A DNA stretch of 64,000 bases from Candidatus Dechloromonas phosphorivorans (lineage in GTDB: Bacteria > Pseudomonadota > Gammaproteobacteria > Burkholderiales > Rhodocyclaceae). Numbering within the stretch: the first letter of the stretch is position 1; each line of letters starts with the position of its first letter. The translations under genes were made by a program, and so were the position numbers. The notes beneath the pieces are model-generated. The model ran no database searches and was not told the DNA's origin. It worked only from the letters and a program-made list of their open reading frames with translations. The stretch spans positions 1 through 64,000 of the forward strand of contig JADJMS010000024.1 in assembly GCA_016709495.1 (NCBI GenBank), in the 5' to 3' direction. Shown here piece after piece: positions 46,651 to 55,942 of this stretch.

Positions 46651-47505
46651 TTAAGTATTCCAAATTCTTGGGGTAATTGCCGATCGACCGCAACAGACTG
46701 GGCGTATGACAGCCCACAGCGCGGCAAACCACAGACGGGCGGCTTCGCTATTGTCGCCGAGGTAACGGGCGACCAGCAGGCCCGGCAATGCGCTTAAGCC
46801 ATGATTGTCGCCATCAGCCGGCGCGATCTGGCGACAAGCGGCGAGCAGTTCCGGCGTCTGCGGGAAGGCGGCAAGCAGCGTGCCGCAAACCGTGGCGCCC
46901 GCCCAGCCGGCCGGGCTGTGCAACATGGCATCGTTGCCGGAAAAACTGCCGCGTTCGATCCAGATTGGTTGATTGTTGCGGTCAACCCGATAAAACAAGT
47001 CAAATTTTCCATGTTCAAAACGCTCACCGGCGGCCACGCGACCAAGGCAAAGGATGTCCCAACCGATATAACGGCTATCGGCAGCCAACGAAACACGGGT
47101 TTCCATGCGCGCCCTGGCGCCGTCGAAGACGATGGTTTCCTGCGGCAACCACTCCAGCGTGGCGCCCTCGCCCACCGTGACAGTTAGGCACTGCGAAGCC
47201 TCGGCCCCACCGCTGCGATACCACTTGCCTGCGCCCGGCGTCGTCAGCTGCGCGTGGGCGCCGGCGCCGACCTCAGCTGAAATCGCCAGATGATCGCCGC
47301 CGGCAATGCCCGATGGCGGGTGCAGCACAATGGCCTGACAGACCGCATCGCCCTCCGGATACAGCGCCTTCTGCACGCGCAACGGCCCGCAATGCCGGTT
47401 TTCGCGCAGCACCGTGCGTTCGCCCTGGCGGGCAAAACCAAGATGCAACTCGGCATGCCAGCTCGGCAAATGCTCCGGCTGCGATATGGGGAGGCGCGAG
47501 GTCAT
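46651..47505 (-). CDS. ureD: urease accessory protein UreD
   Basis: 284 residues. Scaffold for urease activation with UreF and UreG. Motifs: LHLGFARQGERTVLRENRHC, GPLRVQKALYPEGDAVCQAI, HPPSGIAGGDHL, TTPGAGKWYRS and a C-terminal ITPRIWNT. First gene of the urease operon on the minus strand. Two dispersed-motif copies lie inside it, one sense (46683, near the C-terminus, giving GRS) and one antisense (46975, encoding VDRNN). Confidence 0.94.
   Translation of the reverse strand: MTSRLPISQPEHLPSWHAELHLGFARQGERTVLRENRHCGPLRVQKALYPEGDAVCQAIVLHPPSGIAGGDHLAISAEVGAGAHAQLTTPGAGKWYRSGGAEASQCLTVTVGEGATLEWLPQETIVFDGARARMETRVSLAADSRYIGWDILCLGRVAAGERFEHGKFDLFYRVDRNNQPIWIERGSFSGNDAMLHSPAGWAGATVCGTLLAAFPQTPELLAACRQIAPADGDNHGLSALPGLLVARYLGDNSEAARLWFAALWAVIRPVCCGRSAITPRIWNT
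46683..46694 (-). repeat. dispersed 12-base motif, copy 9
   Basis: The minus strand reads GTTGCGGTCGAT, with the last base variant. Inside ureD, close to its conserved C-terminus. Confidence 0.6.
46975..46986 (+). repeat. dispersed 12-base motif, copy 10
   Basis: GTTGCGGTCAAC on the plus strand, antisense to ureD. Only 292 bases from copy 9 and oppositely oriented. Confidence 0.7.
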
Positions 47506-47506
47506 A

Positions 47507-47521
47507 CCCGGATTATCCGGG
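47507..47521. promoter_or_regulatory. palindrome at ureD start
   Basis: CCCGGAT-T-ATCCGGG, a perfect seven-base inverted repeat one base upstream of the ureD ATG. It could be an operator or could affect initiation. No known factor is assigned. Confidence 0.4.
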
Positions 47522-47582
47522 AAAGTTCACGCGCTTAGGAATACGCAGTTATGCGAAGGCTCAAGCCAAGACAAGCCGGTCG

Positions 47583-47864
47583 TCAATAGCAACGGTGATG
47601 TTTTGGATAGCGGGCAGATTGCACAAGCCCAAAGTTGATTGCAATCAACTTGGACAAACCGGAAAGCGCCAAGCTAAATTCCAAAATGGCCAGGGCAGAT
47701 CGGGCGTTGAAAAACCATAGTGTTACAAGTACAGTGGTCAAGTACAAAGCAATCAGTACGACAACTCGGAACTCCTTGCCACCATGCATTTTCGGCACGG
47801 GCAATCCCAGCGTAGCCAATGCCAGCAGACTGCTAACAGCAAAAATCAATAGGTTGTTTAACAT
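47583..47864 (-). CDS. small membrane protein upstream of urease genes
   Basis: 93 residues from ATG 47864 (an ATG at 47897 also fits). Three hydrophobic stretches (LLIFAVSSLLALATLGLPVP, VVVLIALYLTTVLVTLWFF and ALAILEFSLALSGLSKLIAI) separated by short polar turns. AT-richer than the urease genes. No family recognised and no link to urease beyond position. Confidence 0.5.
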   Translation of the reverse strand: MLNNLLIFAVSSLLALATLGLPVPKMHGGKEFRVVVLIALYLTTVLVTLWFFNARSALAILEFSLALSGLSKLIAINFGLVQSARYPKHHRCY

Positions 47865-48062
47865 GTATTGATCATGAAAACAGTAAAGGTGACTCACTGT
47901 AAAACGATCTACACTGTTTTATGATGACAAATTTATGAAAAATATAAATTATTTTTACTAATCATAATTTTAGCAGGCCAGTTTGGTGCAATAGCTCAAA
48001 ATCCCTCCGCGTCAGAATAGTTGTCACCCCAATAGAATCTCAACCATAGGCGGCAATCGGGG

Positions 48063-49350
48063 ATGGAAATGGCAAGGTACTCGGAGAAATTCAAAGGTAG
48101 AGCGGTAGCGCGATTGCTTCCGCCGGAAAGCGCCGCAGTGGACGTGGTTGCCCGTAAAGTTGGCATTGGCGCAGGAACGCTCGAACGTTGGCGAGATGAC
48201 GTGCAGTCCATGCCCGCCCAAGGGCGAGTATGGACTGCGGCGGCGCTGGCCGAACCGGAAGAAGCCAGAGCCAGCCCACAAGCCACCCGCCAAGACAGGA
48301 AGCGCATCAAGGAACTCGAACGCGAGTTTTTGCGCAAGGACCGGGCACTCGCCGAAACAGCAGCCCTGCTGGTGCTCTCAAAAAAAGTCGCGGCGATCTA
48401 CAACAAGGGAGAGGACGAATGATCAGTCTCGAAGACCGCCAAGCACTGGCCCAAGACATCCATATTGCCCATACGGCCGAGGCACGGCTCAAACCGGCCT
48501 GTGCGATGGCCGGCATTGAGCTGCGCACCCTCCAGCGTTGGCAGGCGAGCGATGGGCTGGTCGGCGCCTCAAATCCGCCAATCTTCTCTCAACTCGGTGT
48601 ATCAACTTTCAATCGCTGGCCTGTATCAATTTACATCCGCCGCAGACAGCGACCGCCGGTCGCAAGCAGTTCGTCCGCCCGCTGGCCACGCACTGACCGA
48701 GGCCGAACGGGCACACGTGCTGGCCGTGGCCAACGAACCCCGCTTTGCGGCGGGGCCACAGGCGCGCATTATGCCGATGCTGGCGGATGATGGCATTTAC
48801 CAGACCAGCGAATCCACCTCAGCCTGGTGCTCAAGGCCCATGGCCAAACCGCTCACCGCAGGCGCACCAAGGCACCGCAGCAACGGCGACCGCTGACCAC
48901 GCACATTGCGACCGAACCGCGCCAAGTGTGGTGTTGGGACATGACTTATCTGCCAGCCAAGGTGCAAGGCCAATGGTTTCACCTCTACCTCACCCTCGAC
49001 CTCAATAGCCGCAAGATTGTCGGCTGGGAGGTGCATGACAGCGATCACGCTGATCATGCCGCACATCTGGTGCGCCGTAAGGCGCTGGCCGAGGGCATTG
49101 GTGTAACGTTGAGCATCGCCACAGTGGCATTCGTTACGTCAGCACAGCCCAGCGCCATGCTGGTGAGGATCAAGCCATTCTCGCCGCTCGACATGCGTTG
49201 TATGCCTGGGCAAGAGACCTCAATCCCGCACACTGGTTAGCGAAAACGCGAAACTGGACGGCGGTCGGTGCCGTGACGCTGAATCCCGAATGCGATTGCA
49301 TCGTCAATGCGCGTTCGGCAGACAAGCACATTCAGCCGTTGGCCGCATGA
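48063..49350 (+). pseudogene. broken IS3-family transposase genes
   Basis: 48063-48422 is an OrfA-like frame (MARYSEKFKGRAVARLLPPE, EREFLRKDRALAETAALLVL). OrfB begins at 48419 (MISLEDRQALAQDIHIAHTA) and then shifts frame several times. A later piece has the first catalytic Asp region (VWCWDMTYLPAKVQGQWFHLYLTLDLNSR). The sequence then jumps to the C-terminal part (HSGIRYVSTAQRHAGEDQAI, RTRNWTAVGAVTLNP-like KTRNWTAVGAVTLNP) and a stop near 49350. The middle with the second Asp and the Glu is gone. Not functional. It marks the left edge of the AT-rich islet. Confidence 0.8.
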
Positions 49351-49471
49351 CCGAGGCGACAACTACCTTGACGCACGCCGCAGTCTCGCCGGCCCGTCCT
49401 GAGGCATCGGCACAGCCCAACATGAGATCATCAACGGGCCGCTTGGCAGATGAAAAACGGAATAATGCATT

Positions 49472-50622
49472 TCAGCAAGAATGCAGTACGAATTCAACAC
49501 GTCGATCTACAGCATCTGTCGCATCATCCGTACCTGAACCAACTATATTTTTCGAAAAACCGAGACCCGAAGATTTGATACGTAACTTTAGATCACTGCT
49601 TTGCTGCACCAGAAGTTGAGAGACTCTATCTGCACGCTTTTTCGAAAGTGCTTCGTTAAGTACGGCACTGCCTGAACGTGATGCGTGCCCTTCAACTCGC
49701 AAGCATTTGCTGGATTTGCTTAGACGGTTGGCAACACGTGAGATCCAGTGAGCGTATTGCTCGGCGATGTCATAATCATCTCGAAACTCAGCACTACGAA
49801 CCCGGAAAAGAAACTTGAAGGAAAGTGTCCCTTGCTCTATCCCTGCATCTATAAGCCGATCCAATGCAGCCTCGGCTTCTCTTTTGTTCCCAAGGGCAAG
49901 TTCGCTCTGATAGACGCCAGACAGAGCCAGCAAATTACTCCCCTCCCTGACGGAGACTTCCTGGAATATTTTTTTGGCGTCAGCGTATTGGCCGGCCTCA
50001 TAAGCTACGATCCCTCGATCTGATTTGGCTTCGTTTTCAATTTCCCGAAATGATTTAGCCGGGACATCCGAATTACCGGGATTGCCTGACTCCTTCTTCT
50101 TGCCAATAGTTTGAAAAATCGGCGATTGCTGGAAAAACGAGATGGTGTCGGGTCAAACTGCCGCGCATTTATCCGAAAAGCCACACTGCCTCTGTTTCTC
50201 CCTTCCTTATTATTGACTGCAAGGTCAATGATGAACCAAGCATCTTCGGGCATTCTGGGATTTGGACGTTCATAAGCGACAGTCGCGGTAATTACGCTTG
50301 CAGAACCAACAGGAACATCCCCCCCCATTCGTTCAACCACTCGATCTGGCATCAAAGCCTTTAGATCGAGCATCAGAAATGTCTGCAACTCCCGCCCGGA
50401 CTTGGTGATTTCGCCTGATGCCAATGTAACGGCAGGACCAATCAAAATCGGAGCGTGACTAGGTAATAATGAAAATTCCTTCCTGAATTCCGTCGACAGT
50501 TCTGTCGCTACACCCCGGGAAGCCAGACGCGGCGACTGGTAAGAATTGCCAGGCAGCACAAACTGTTGCGCGCAAGCCGAGAGTACGCTCCACAACAAGC
50601 CAGAAAGCAGGATAGGACGCAT
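49472..50622 (-). CDS. OmpA/TPR-like lipoprotein A, frameshifted
   Basis: Full length about 383 residues if one base is restored. N-terminus MRPILLSGLLWSVLSACAQQ has a lipobox (LSAC). The first part (50005-50622 frame) ends at FDPTPSRF. The remaining frame (IFQTIGKKKESGNPGNSD, then an AYEAGQYADAKKIFQEV TPR-like repeat, then an OmpA-like domain with CLRVEGHASRSGSA and VDRRVEFVLHSC) follows if one T is added to the T5 run near 50142-50146. It is a close paralogue of the next gene upstream on this strand, including the DATDAxDRRVEF ending. A periplasmic, outer-membrane-anchored protein linked to a caspase-like protease gene. AT-rich. Confidence 0.78.
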
Positions 50623-50649
50623 GATCAGTTATTGAATGGGCACTCATGG

Positions 50650-51807
50650 TCAATTGCAAGTCTTAACAATGAACTCAACGCGCCGATCAATGGCATCGGT
50701 TGCATCGTTGCTACCAGTTCCAACAATGGTCTCCTGAAAGCCCTTGCCATTGGCCTTGAGCTTACCTGCCGTAACAGGACTGAAATTTTGAATGGTCGCG
50801 ACCACCTTGGTGGCTCGCTGGAGAGATAAGCGGTCGTTATATTCGCTGCTGCCGGATTTGCTTGCATGGCCGGTCACATCAAGACATTTCGATTTGGCAA
50901 CCATCGTCTGTCCAATCGATTTTGTCCAAAGCTTGTATTGCAGCGGCAAATCGCCTGCATCCACGAAATCCGTTCCATTAACTTTAAAAAGAATCTTGAT
51001 AGAAATGTTTCCTTCATCAAAACCAACAGCCAGAAATTTTCCGAAAGCTGATTCAGCCGGGATTTTTTTGCCTTGTTGCCACAAGCTCTGATAAATTCCT
51101 GAAAGAGCGCCCTGATGTTCAGGCGTTAATTTCAAGACCTCCCTGAAACCTTCCTCTGCTTCAACAAATTTGCCTTCGTCATACAAAGCAACGGCATCGG
51201 CAAAGCTGGCTTGAACCGTCAACTTTTCTTTCAGGGGCTGCGCCTTCCCATTCATTACTTCGATACGGTCTTTATGTCTTTTGTCCGTCAAGAACATTGG
51301 AGACTCTTTGAAGAATTTTGTAGGGTCACCTTGAAACTGACTGGATTGAAGATATGACTCAGATGCTGCGAGCTGCTTTCCCGTCACAACGTCAGCAACC
51401 ACCGTCTTCAACCTGATCCAGATACCCGGCTGCTCCGCCACTTTATCTTTAATCGGCGAGTAACTTGAGAGTACGATCCACTGCGCGGTCGCAATATTTT
51501 TTTTGCTTAACACCGAGAAATTTATATCTTTTGCTTCCTGGCCAAGCATGGTCGTTAGTTGCTGTTGAAAGACCTTGCCTGAAACGGCAACTTCAGCCGA
51601 AGACTCGTTAAAAAACTCATCAACGGGAACCGACTTGATGGAAGGCGATCCGACAAAAGTGATCTGACGACCAAGCGACTTGGCGATGTGCGCCAGCGCT
51701 TCCTTTGGATCCTTGAAATATGCGGGCTGATCGACGGGGCGAACGGGTGCCTGACAGGCGAACAAGGACATAATCAGGAAAAATTGTACGATTTTCAGCG
51801 ATCTCAT
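50650..51807 (-). CDS. OmpA/TPR-like lipoprotein B
   Basis: 385 residues. Lipobox LFAC at Cys18 (IMSLFACQAP). N-terminal FlgO/LpoB-like domain (about 20-180, with HIAKSLGRQITFVGSPSIKS and WIVLSSYSPIKDKVAEQPGI), a tetratricopeptide-like helix pair (FADAVALYDEGKFVEAEEGF, LKLTPEHQGALSGIYQSLWQ), then an OmpA-like C-terminal domain (CLDVTGHASKSGSSEYNDRL, TDAIDRRVEFIVKTCN). Tandem paralogue of the gene at 49472. It lies 13 bases after the caspase-like gene and is probably cotranscribed with it. Envelope location is certain from the lipobox; function is unknown. Confidence 0.82.
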   Translation of the reverse strand: MRSLKIVQFFLIMSLFACQAPVRPVDQPAYFKDPKEALAHIAKSLGRQITFVGSPSIKSVPVDEFFNESSAEVAVSGKVFQQQLTTMLGQEAKDINFSVLSKKNIATAQWIVLSSYSPIKDKVAEQPGIWIRLKTVVADVVTGKQLAASESYLQSSQFQGDPTKFFKESPMFLTDKRHKDRIEVMNGKAQPLKEKLTVQASFADAVALYDEGKFVEAEEGFREVLKLTPEHQGALSGIYQSLWQQGKKIPAESAFGKFLAVGFDEGNISIKILFKVNGTDFVDAGDLPLQYKLWTKSIGQTMVAKSKCLDVTGHASKSGSSEYNDRLSLQRATKVVATIQNFSPVTAGKLKANGKGFQETIVGTGSNDATDAIDRRVEFIVKTCN

Positions 51808-51820
51808 GGAGAATTCCTAT

Positions 51821-52819
51821 TCATTTACACAACGGGGCGGCATCTGCTTCCTCAATTGAAAGCGCGATGATGCCTAGTGAAAATTTAGTGAAGATTTTTT
51901 TACATACGGAACGGTCAATAACGATTTTTGCAGGAGAAGCAATGGAAGCACTCCTGTTTTGTTTAACTCTTCTTTCGGATGCGTCTACATTACCAGTAGC
52001 CAGAACAAAATCATATTCCAAAGAAGTATTCTCCCACGGAATCTGGCGATTTTCTGTTGCTATGCGAACATAACGCCGAATTGACCTGAATGCTTCCTCG
52101 ATACCAACACCTGGCTGAAACAGATATTTCAAAAGACCCAGGGTATATGGGCTGTGCTTGCTATCGCCGTCTTCAGCTGTTTTACCCGGGGCTGTTGAAA
52201 ATGCTATAAACGTATTATGGGGCGCAATTAATTCAGAAAGCCCCGCGGAAGCGTGAGGCAAAGCCGAAAACGGGTTGCTGCGACAAGCATCGAGAATAAT
52301 GATTGATGTTCTGTTCTTCTCGGAGGCCAGACTTTCCAACAAATAACCGAGATCGAACAATTTTGAAAGAAGGTCGGGATCGTCAATCCGAGCATCGACT
52401 GGAATCAGGTAATTTCGTCCATTAAGCTGAATACTGTGCCCAGCGTAGAAAAATAGCAGAATTTCACTATTAACTTGTGTACGGAGAAAGGCATCAACAG
52501 CTTCATAAATTTCAGTTTGCGTAGAATTATTCGACTTATGTATATTGAAACCGATGCTTCGCAAACGCTCCTCAATCGCCGAAACATCCTGCTGCGGTGT
52601 TTCAAGCGGCCCCCAGGAATAGGACTGATTGCCAATCAGAAGAGCACTTCTTTGACCTGCGCCATCTGAATGAGGCGATTTGATAGCCGCAGACACATTC
52701 TGCGGCATTTTTTTTGCGCCAGCATCATCCTTGCCCATTGTCACAGATGATCCAAAAAAAAATAGCAGGGTGACACAACAAGCAAATGCTTTCGAAAAAA
52801 AATTCCCTTTTTTATACAA
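51821..52819 (-). CDS. secreted caspase-like (peptidase C14) protein
   Basis: 332 residues. Signal peptide (KAFACCVTLLFFFGSSVTMG) and then a caspase fold: RSALLIGNQSYSWGPLETPQ, catalytic His128 in FFYAGHSIQ and Cys179 in ILDACRSNPF. The QRSALLIG...GHS...DACR order matches peptidase C14/metacaspase-like proteins. About 100 further residues follow with no recognised domain. Predicted to act outside the cytoplasm. First gene of an operon with two paralogous OmpA lipoproteins, in an AT-rich islet between an IS3 remnant and the urt genes. Substrate and purpose unknown. Confidence 0.85.
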   Translation of the reverse strand: MYKKGNFFSKAFACCVTLLFFFGSSVTMGKDDAGAKKMPQNVSAAIKSPHSDGAGQRSALLIGNQSYSWGPLETPQQDVSAIEERLRSIGFNIHKSNNSTQTEIYEAVDAFLRTQVNSEILLFFYAGHSIQLNGRNYLIPVDARIDDPDLLSKLFDLGYLLESLASEKNRTSIIILDACRSNPFSALPHASAGLSELIAPHNTFIAFSTAPGKTAEDGDSKHSPYTLGLLKYLFQPGVGIEEAFRSIRRYVRIATENRQIPWENTSLEYDFVLATGNVDASERRVKQNRSASIASPAKIVIDRSVCKKIFTKFSLGIIALSIEEADAAPLCK

Positions 52820-53143
52820 ATAAATACCAAATGCAAATATTGTTTTGAGGCTATGAGCGACCGCTATCGCCTATTTCTACTCAAATTGCATAGCGCCTAG
52901 TTTTATCTTGTTATTGACTGTTAATTATGTCAATAACAATTCTAATCGCTATCATCACAATTTTATTGATTTAGCTCAACTAATGTTTCAAATATGCGGA
53001 TTTTACGCAAGTTGGATCATTGAAAAAGCCGTCGCAAGCAATTACTACGGTTACAACGCACGTCGCAGGATCAACCGGAACCGAATCCACCATCGCCAAC
53101 GACGACAAATGGCAAGGCAGCATGCCAGGCAAGCAGGCCTGAA
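52820..53143. other. AT-rich intergenic stretch with perfect inverted repeat
   Basis: No gene found. It separates the urtE end from the caspase-like gene start. Sequence changes from AT-rich on the left to normal composition near 53050, and a promoter for the caspase operon (minus strand) is expected here but no clear -35/-10 pair was identified. The inverted repeat is listed separately. Confidence 0.6.
52908..52939. promoter_or_regulatory. perfect 11-bp inverted repeat upstream of caspase operon
   Basis: TTGTTATTGAC and GTCAATAACAA separated by 10 bases. Centred about 105 bases upstream of the caspase-like ATG. AT-rich, no T-tract, so an operator is more likely than a terminator. Binding protein unknown. 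Confidence 0.55.
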
Positions 53144-53835
53144 TCAAACCGCCAGCGCTTCCTAACCCCATCATGCGGCATCGTTTCGCCTCTGCCGCGC
53201 ATGATGAATTCGCCGCGCTCCATCAGCAGGTACTGGTCCGCAAGCGATTCGGCGAAGTCGTAGTATTGCTCGACCAATAGGATCGCCATTTCGCCGGTTT
53301 CGGCGAGCATGCGGATGGCGCGTTCGATGTCCTTGATGATCGAGGGCTGGATACCTTCGGTGGGTTCGTCGAGGATGAGCAGCTTCGGGCCCATGGCCAA
53401 GGCGCGGCCGATGGCGAGTTGCTGTTGCTGGCCGCCGGAGAGGTCGCCGCCGCGGCGGTGCATCATCTGCTTGAGGACCGGGAACATGTCGAAGATGCGT
53501 TGCGGAATCGGCGTGTTGCCCGGCTTGGTGGCGAGGCCCATCAGCAGGTTTTCCTCGACGGTCAGGCGCGGGAAGATCTCACGACCCTGCGGGACGTAGC
53601 CGATGCCGGCCTTGACGCGCTGGTGGGGCGGCAGGTGGGTGATGTCCTTGCCGTCGAAGGTGATGCTGCCCGACTTTGTTTTGACGAGGCCCATCAGGGA
53701 CTTGAGCAAGGTGGTCTTTCCGACGCCATTACGGCCGAGCAGCGTGGTCACTTCGCCGATTTTTACTTCGAAGCTGAGGCCGCGCAGGATGTGACTGCCG
53801 CCGTAGGCCTGGTTGAGGTTTTCGATGGTAAGCAT
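53144..53835 (-). CDS. urtE: urea ABC transporter ATPase UrtE, frameshifted at end
   Basis: About 230 residues. ABC ATPase of the branched-chain/urea family: Walker A LLGRNGVGKTTLLKSLMG, signature GGDLSGGQQQQLAIGRALAM, Walker B LLILDEPTEGIQPSI, and C-terminal LMERGEFIMRGRG. The last codons run into another frame in this sequence. Restoring one A near 53159-53160 gives DGVRKALAV and a stop at 53144-53146, the normal UrtE end. Last gene of urtBCDE. Confidence 0.92.
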
Positions 53836-53841
53836 GGTTTC

Positions 53842-54675
53842 TTAACGTCCCAGATAAACTTCAATCACGCGCTGATCGTTCTGCACGGTGGCGAGGTCGC
53901 CTTCGGCCAGCACCGAGCCTTCATGCAGCACGGTAACAAGGCCGCCGAGTTTCTCGACGAAGGCCATGTCGTGCTCGACGACGACCAGCGAATGCTTGCC
54001 GGCCAGCGAGACGAAGAGTTCGGCGGTGCGCATGGTTTCGTCGTCTGTCATGCCGGCGACTGGTTCGTCGAGCAGCAGCAGCTTGGGTTCCTGCATCAGC
54101 AGCATGCCGATTTCCAGCCATTGTTTCTGGCCATGCGAGAGCAGGCCGGCCTGGCGGTCGGCTTCGCCGTCGAGGCGGATCAGGCGGAGGGTTTCGGCAA
54201 TCTTGTCGCGCTCGTCGCCGGCCAGCCAGGCCATCAGGCTTTTCCAGACGCGCTTGTCGGTCTTCATCGCCAGTTCGAGGTTTTCGAAGACCGTGTGCTG
54301 CTCGAAAATGGTCGGTTTCTGGAACTTGCGGCCGATGCCGACATGGGCGATTTCCGGTTCGGTCAGGCGGGTCAGGTCGATCGACTGGCCGAAAAAGGCC
54401 TTGCCGGAGTCAGGCCGGGTCTTGCCGGTGATGACGTCCATCATCGTCGTCTTGCCGGCACCGTTCGGGCCGATGATGCAGCGCAGTTCGCCGGCGTTGA
54501 TTTCGAGGTTGAGGTTGTTCAGCGCCTTGAAGCCGTCGAAGCTGACGGTGATGTCTTCGAGGTAGAGCGCAACGCCGTGCGAGAGATCCAGTTCGCCAGT
54601 GACGAAGTGGCCCATCTGGTCACTACCGTCGCTGCCCTCTGGGCGGTCATCAAGGAATGATTCGACCATGCTCAT
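53842..54675 (-). CDS. urtD: urea ABC transporter ATPase UrtD
   Basis: 277 residues. Walker A IIGPNGAGKTTMMDVITG, signature GLLSHGQKQWLEIGM, Walker B LLLLDEPVAGMTDDE. The N-terminal extension of about 35 residues (MSMVESFLDD) is common in UrtD. Overlaps urtC by 4 bases and ends 6 bases before urtE. Powers urea import with UrtE. Confidence 0.93.
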   Translation of the reverse strand: MSMVESFLDDRPEGSDGSDQMGHFVTGELDLSHGVALYLEDITVSFDGFKALNNLNLEINAGELRCIIGPNGAGKTTMMDVITGKTRPDSGKAFFGQSIDLTRLTEPEIAHVGIGRKFQKPTIFEQHTVFENLELAMKTDKRVWKSLMAWLAGDERDKIAETLRLIRLDGEADRQAGLLSHGQKQWLEIGMLLMQEPKLLLLDEPVAGMTDDETMRTAELFVSLAGKHSLVVVEHDMAFVEKLGGLVTVLHEGSVLAEGDLATVQNDQRVIEVYLGR

Positions 54676-55784
54676 GCTGACGCTCCTTTCTTATCCATCA
54701 GTTTCTTCCACAGGCCAACCAGGCCTTGCGGCAGCATCAGCGTGACGATGATGAAGAGCAGGCCGAGGAAGAACAGCCAGTATTCGGGGAAGCTGACGGT
54801 GAACCAGCTCTTGGCGAGATTGACGACGAAGGCGCCGATGATCGGCCCGATCAGCGTGCCGCGCCCGCCGACCGCGACCCAGATGGCGATTTCGATGGAG
54901 TTGCCAGGGCTCATTTCAGAGGGGTTGATGATGCCCACCTGTGGCACGTAGAGCGCCCCGGCAATGCCGCAAATGACGGCCGAGATAACCCAGATGGTCA
55001 GCTTGTACCAGAGCGGGTTGTAGCCGATAAACATGACACGCGATTCTGCATCGCGGATGGCGGTCAGCACGCGGCCGAACTTGGATTTAACCAGCCAGGC
55101 GGCGAAGACCAGCGTCACGGCGAGCATCACGGCGGTCAGCCCGAACAGCACCAGCCGGGTTTCCGAGGAGGTGATGGGGTAGCCGAGGATGCGCTTGAAG
55201 TCGGTGAAACCGTTGTTGCCGCCGAAGCCGGTTTCGTTGCGGAAGAACAGCAGCATCGCGGCGTAGGTCAGGGCCTGGGTGATGATCGAGAAATAGACGC
55301 CCTTGATCCGCGAGCGGAAGGCGAAGTAGCCGAACACGAAGGCCACCACCGCCGGCAGCGCCAGGGCCAGGAAGGCGACCCAGCCGAAGCTGTCGCTGCC
55401 GACCCAGAACCACGGTAGCTCCTTCCAGTCGAGAAAGACCATGAAGTCGGGCAGATCGCTTTGATAGCTGCCATCGCGGCCAATCTGACGCATCAGGTAC
55501 ATGCCAAAGGCGTAACCGCCGAGGGCGAAGAACAAGCCGTGGCCGAGCGACAGGATGCCGCCGTAGCCCCAGATCAGGTCCATCGCCACGGCGACCAGCG
55601 CGTAGCACATGATCTTGCCGATCAGCGTGATGGCGTAGGTCGAGATATGGAACGCGCTGTCTTCCGGAAAGTTGAGGTGGAGTACCGGGACGACAACCAG
55701 CGCGAGGGCGAGGAAGATGCCGAGAGCGATCCAGCTTTTGGTGTCGAGGGAGGACAGGATGCGGATTGTGAGCGGCTTACGCAT
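54672..55784 (-). CDS. urtC: urea ABC transporter permease UrtC
   Basis: 370 residues from ATG 55784. About 9-10 membrane helices of the LivM/UrtC type (YALVAVAMDLIWGYGGILSLGH, YLMRQIGRDGSYQSDLPDFM, FRNETGFGGNNGFTDFKRI). The NNGFTDF segment is typical of UrtC. The inner-membrane half of the urea channel with UrtB. The GC-rich repeat at 55816 lies between it and urtB. Confidence 0.92.
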   Translation of the reverse strand: MRKPLTIRILSSLDTKSWIALGIFLALALVVVPVLHLNFPEDSAFHISTYAITLIGKIMCYALVAVAMDLIWGYGGILSLGHGLFFALGGYAFGMYLMRQIGRDGSYQSDLPDFMVFLDWKELPWFWVGSDSFGWVAFLALALPAVVAFVFGYFAFRSRIKGVYFSIITQALTYAAMLLFFRNETGFGGNNGFTDFKRILGYPITSSETRLVLFGLTAVMLAVTLVFAAWLVKSKFGRVLTAIRDAESRVMFIGYNPLWYKLTIWVISAVICGIAGALYVPQVGIINPSEMSPGNSIEIAIWVAVGGRGTLIGPIIGAFVVNLAKSWFTVSFPEYWLFFLGLLFIIVTLMLPQGLVGLWKKLMDKKGASA

Positions 55785-55815
55785 GGTGGCTCCGGGCGGT
55801 GGTGACGTGAAAGGC

Positions 55816-55912
55816 AAACCCCTCCCCGGCCCTCCCCTTCTCAGGGGAGGGAGAGGTGGTCAATTGCCCGCCGGCACACTCCCCCCCTGACAAGGGGGTG
55901 CTGGGGGTTAAG
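55816..55912. repeat. MITE-like GC-rich inverted-repeat element, ~97 bp
   Basis: Left CCCCTCCCCGGCCCTCCCC and right GGGGGTGCTGGGGGTT arms, with inner CCCCTTCTCAGGGG. It lies in the 158-base gap between urtB and urtC, where it may act as a partial attenuator or processing site in the operon. Confidence 0.7.
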
Positions 55913-55942
55913 GTGTTGCGCGTGTTCATGAGGTTTCCAGCC

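Noticed and set aside
53419..54660. 413-aa plus-strand frame opposite urtD/urtE
   Set aside because: Antisense shadow of the two ATPase genes.
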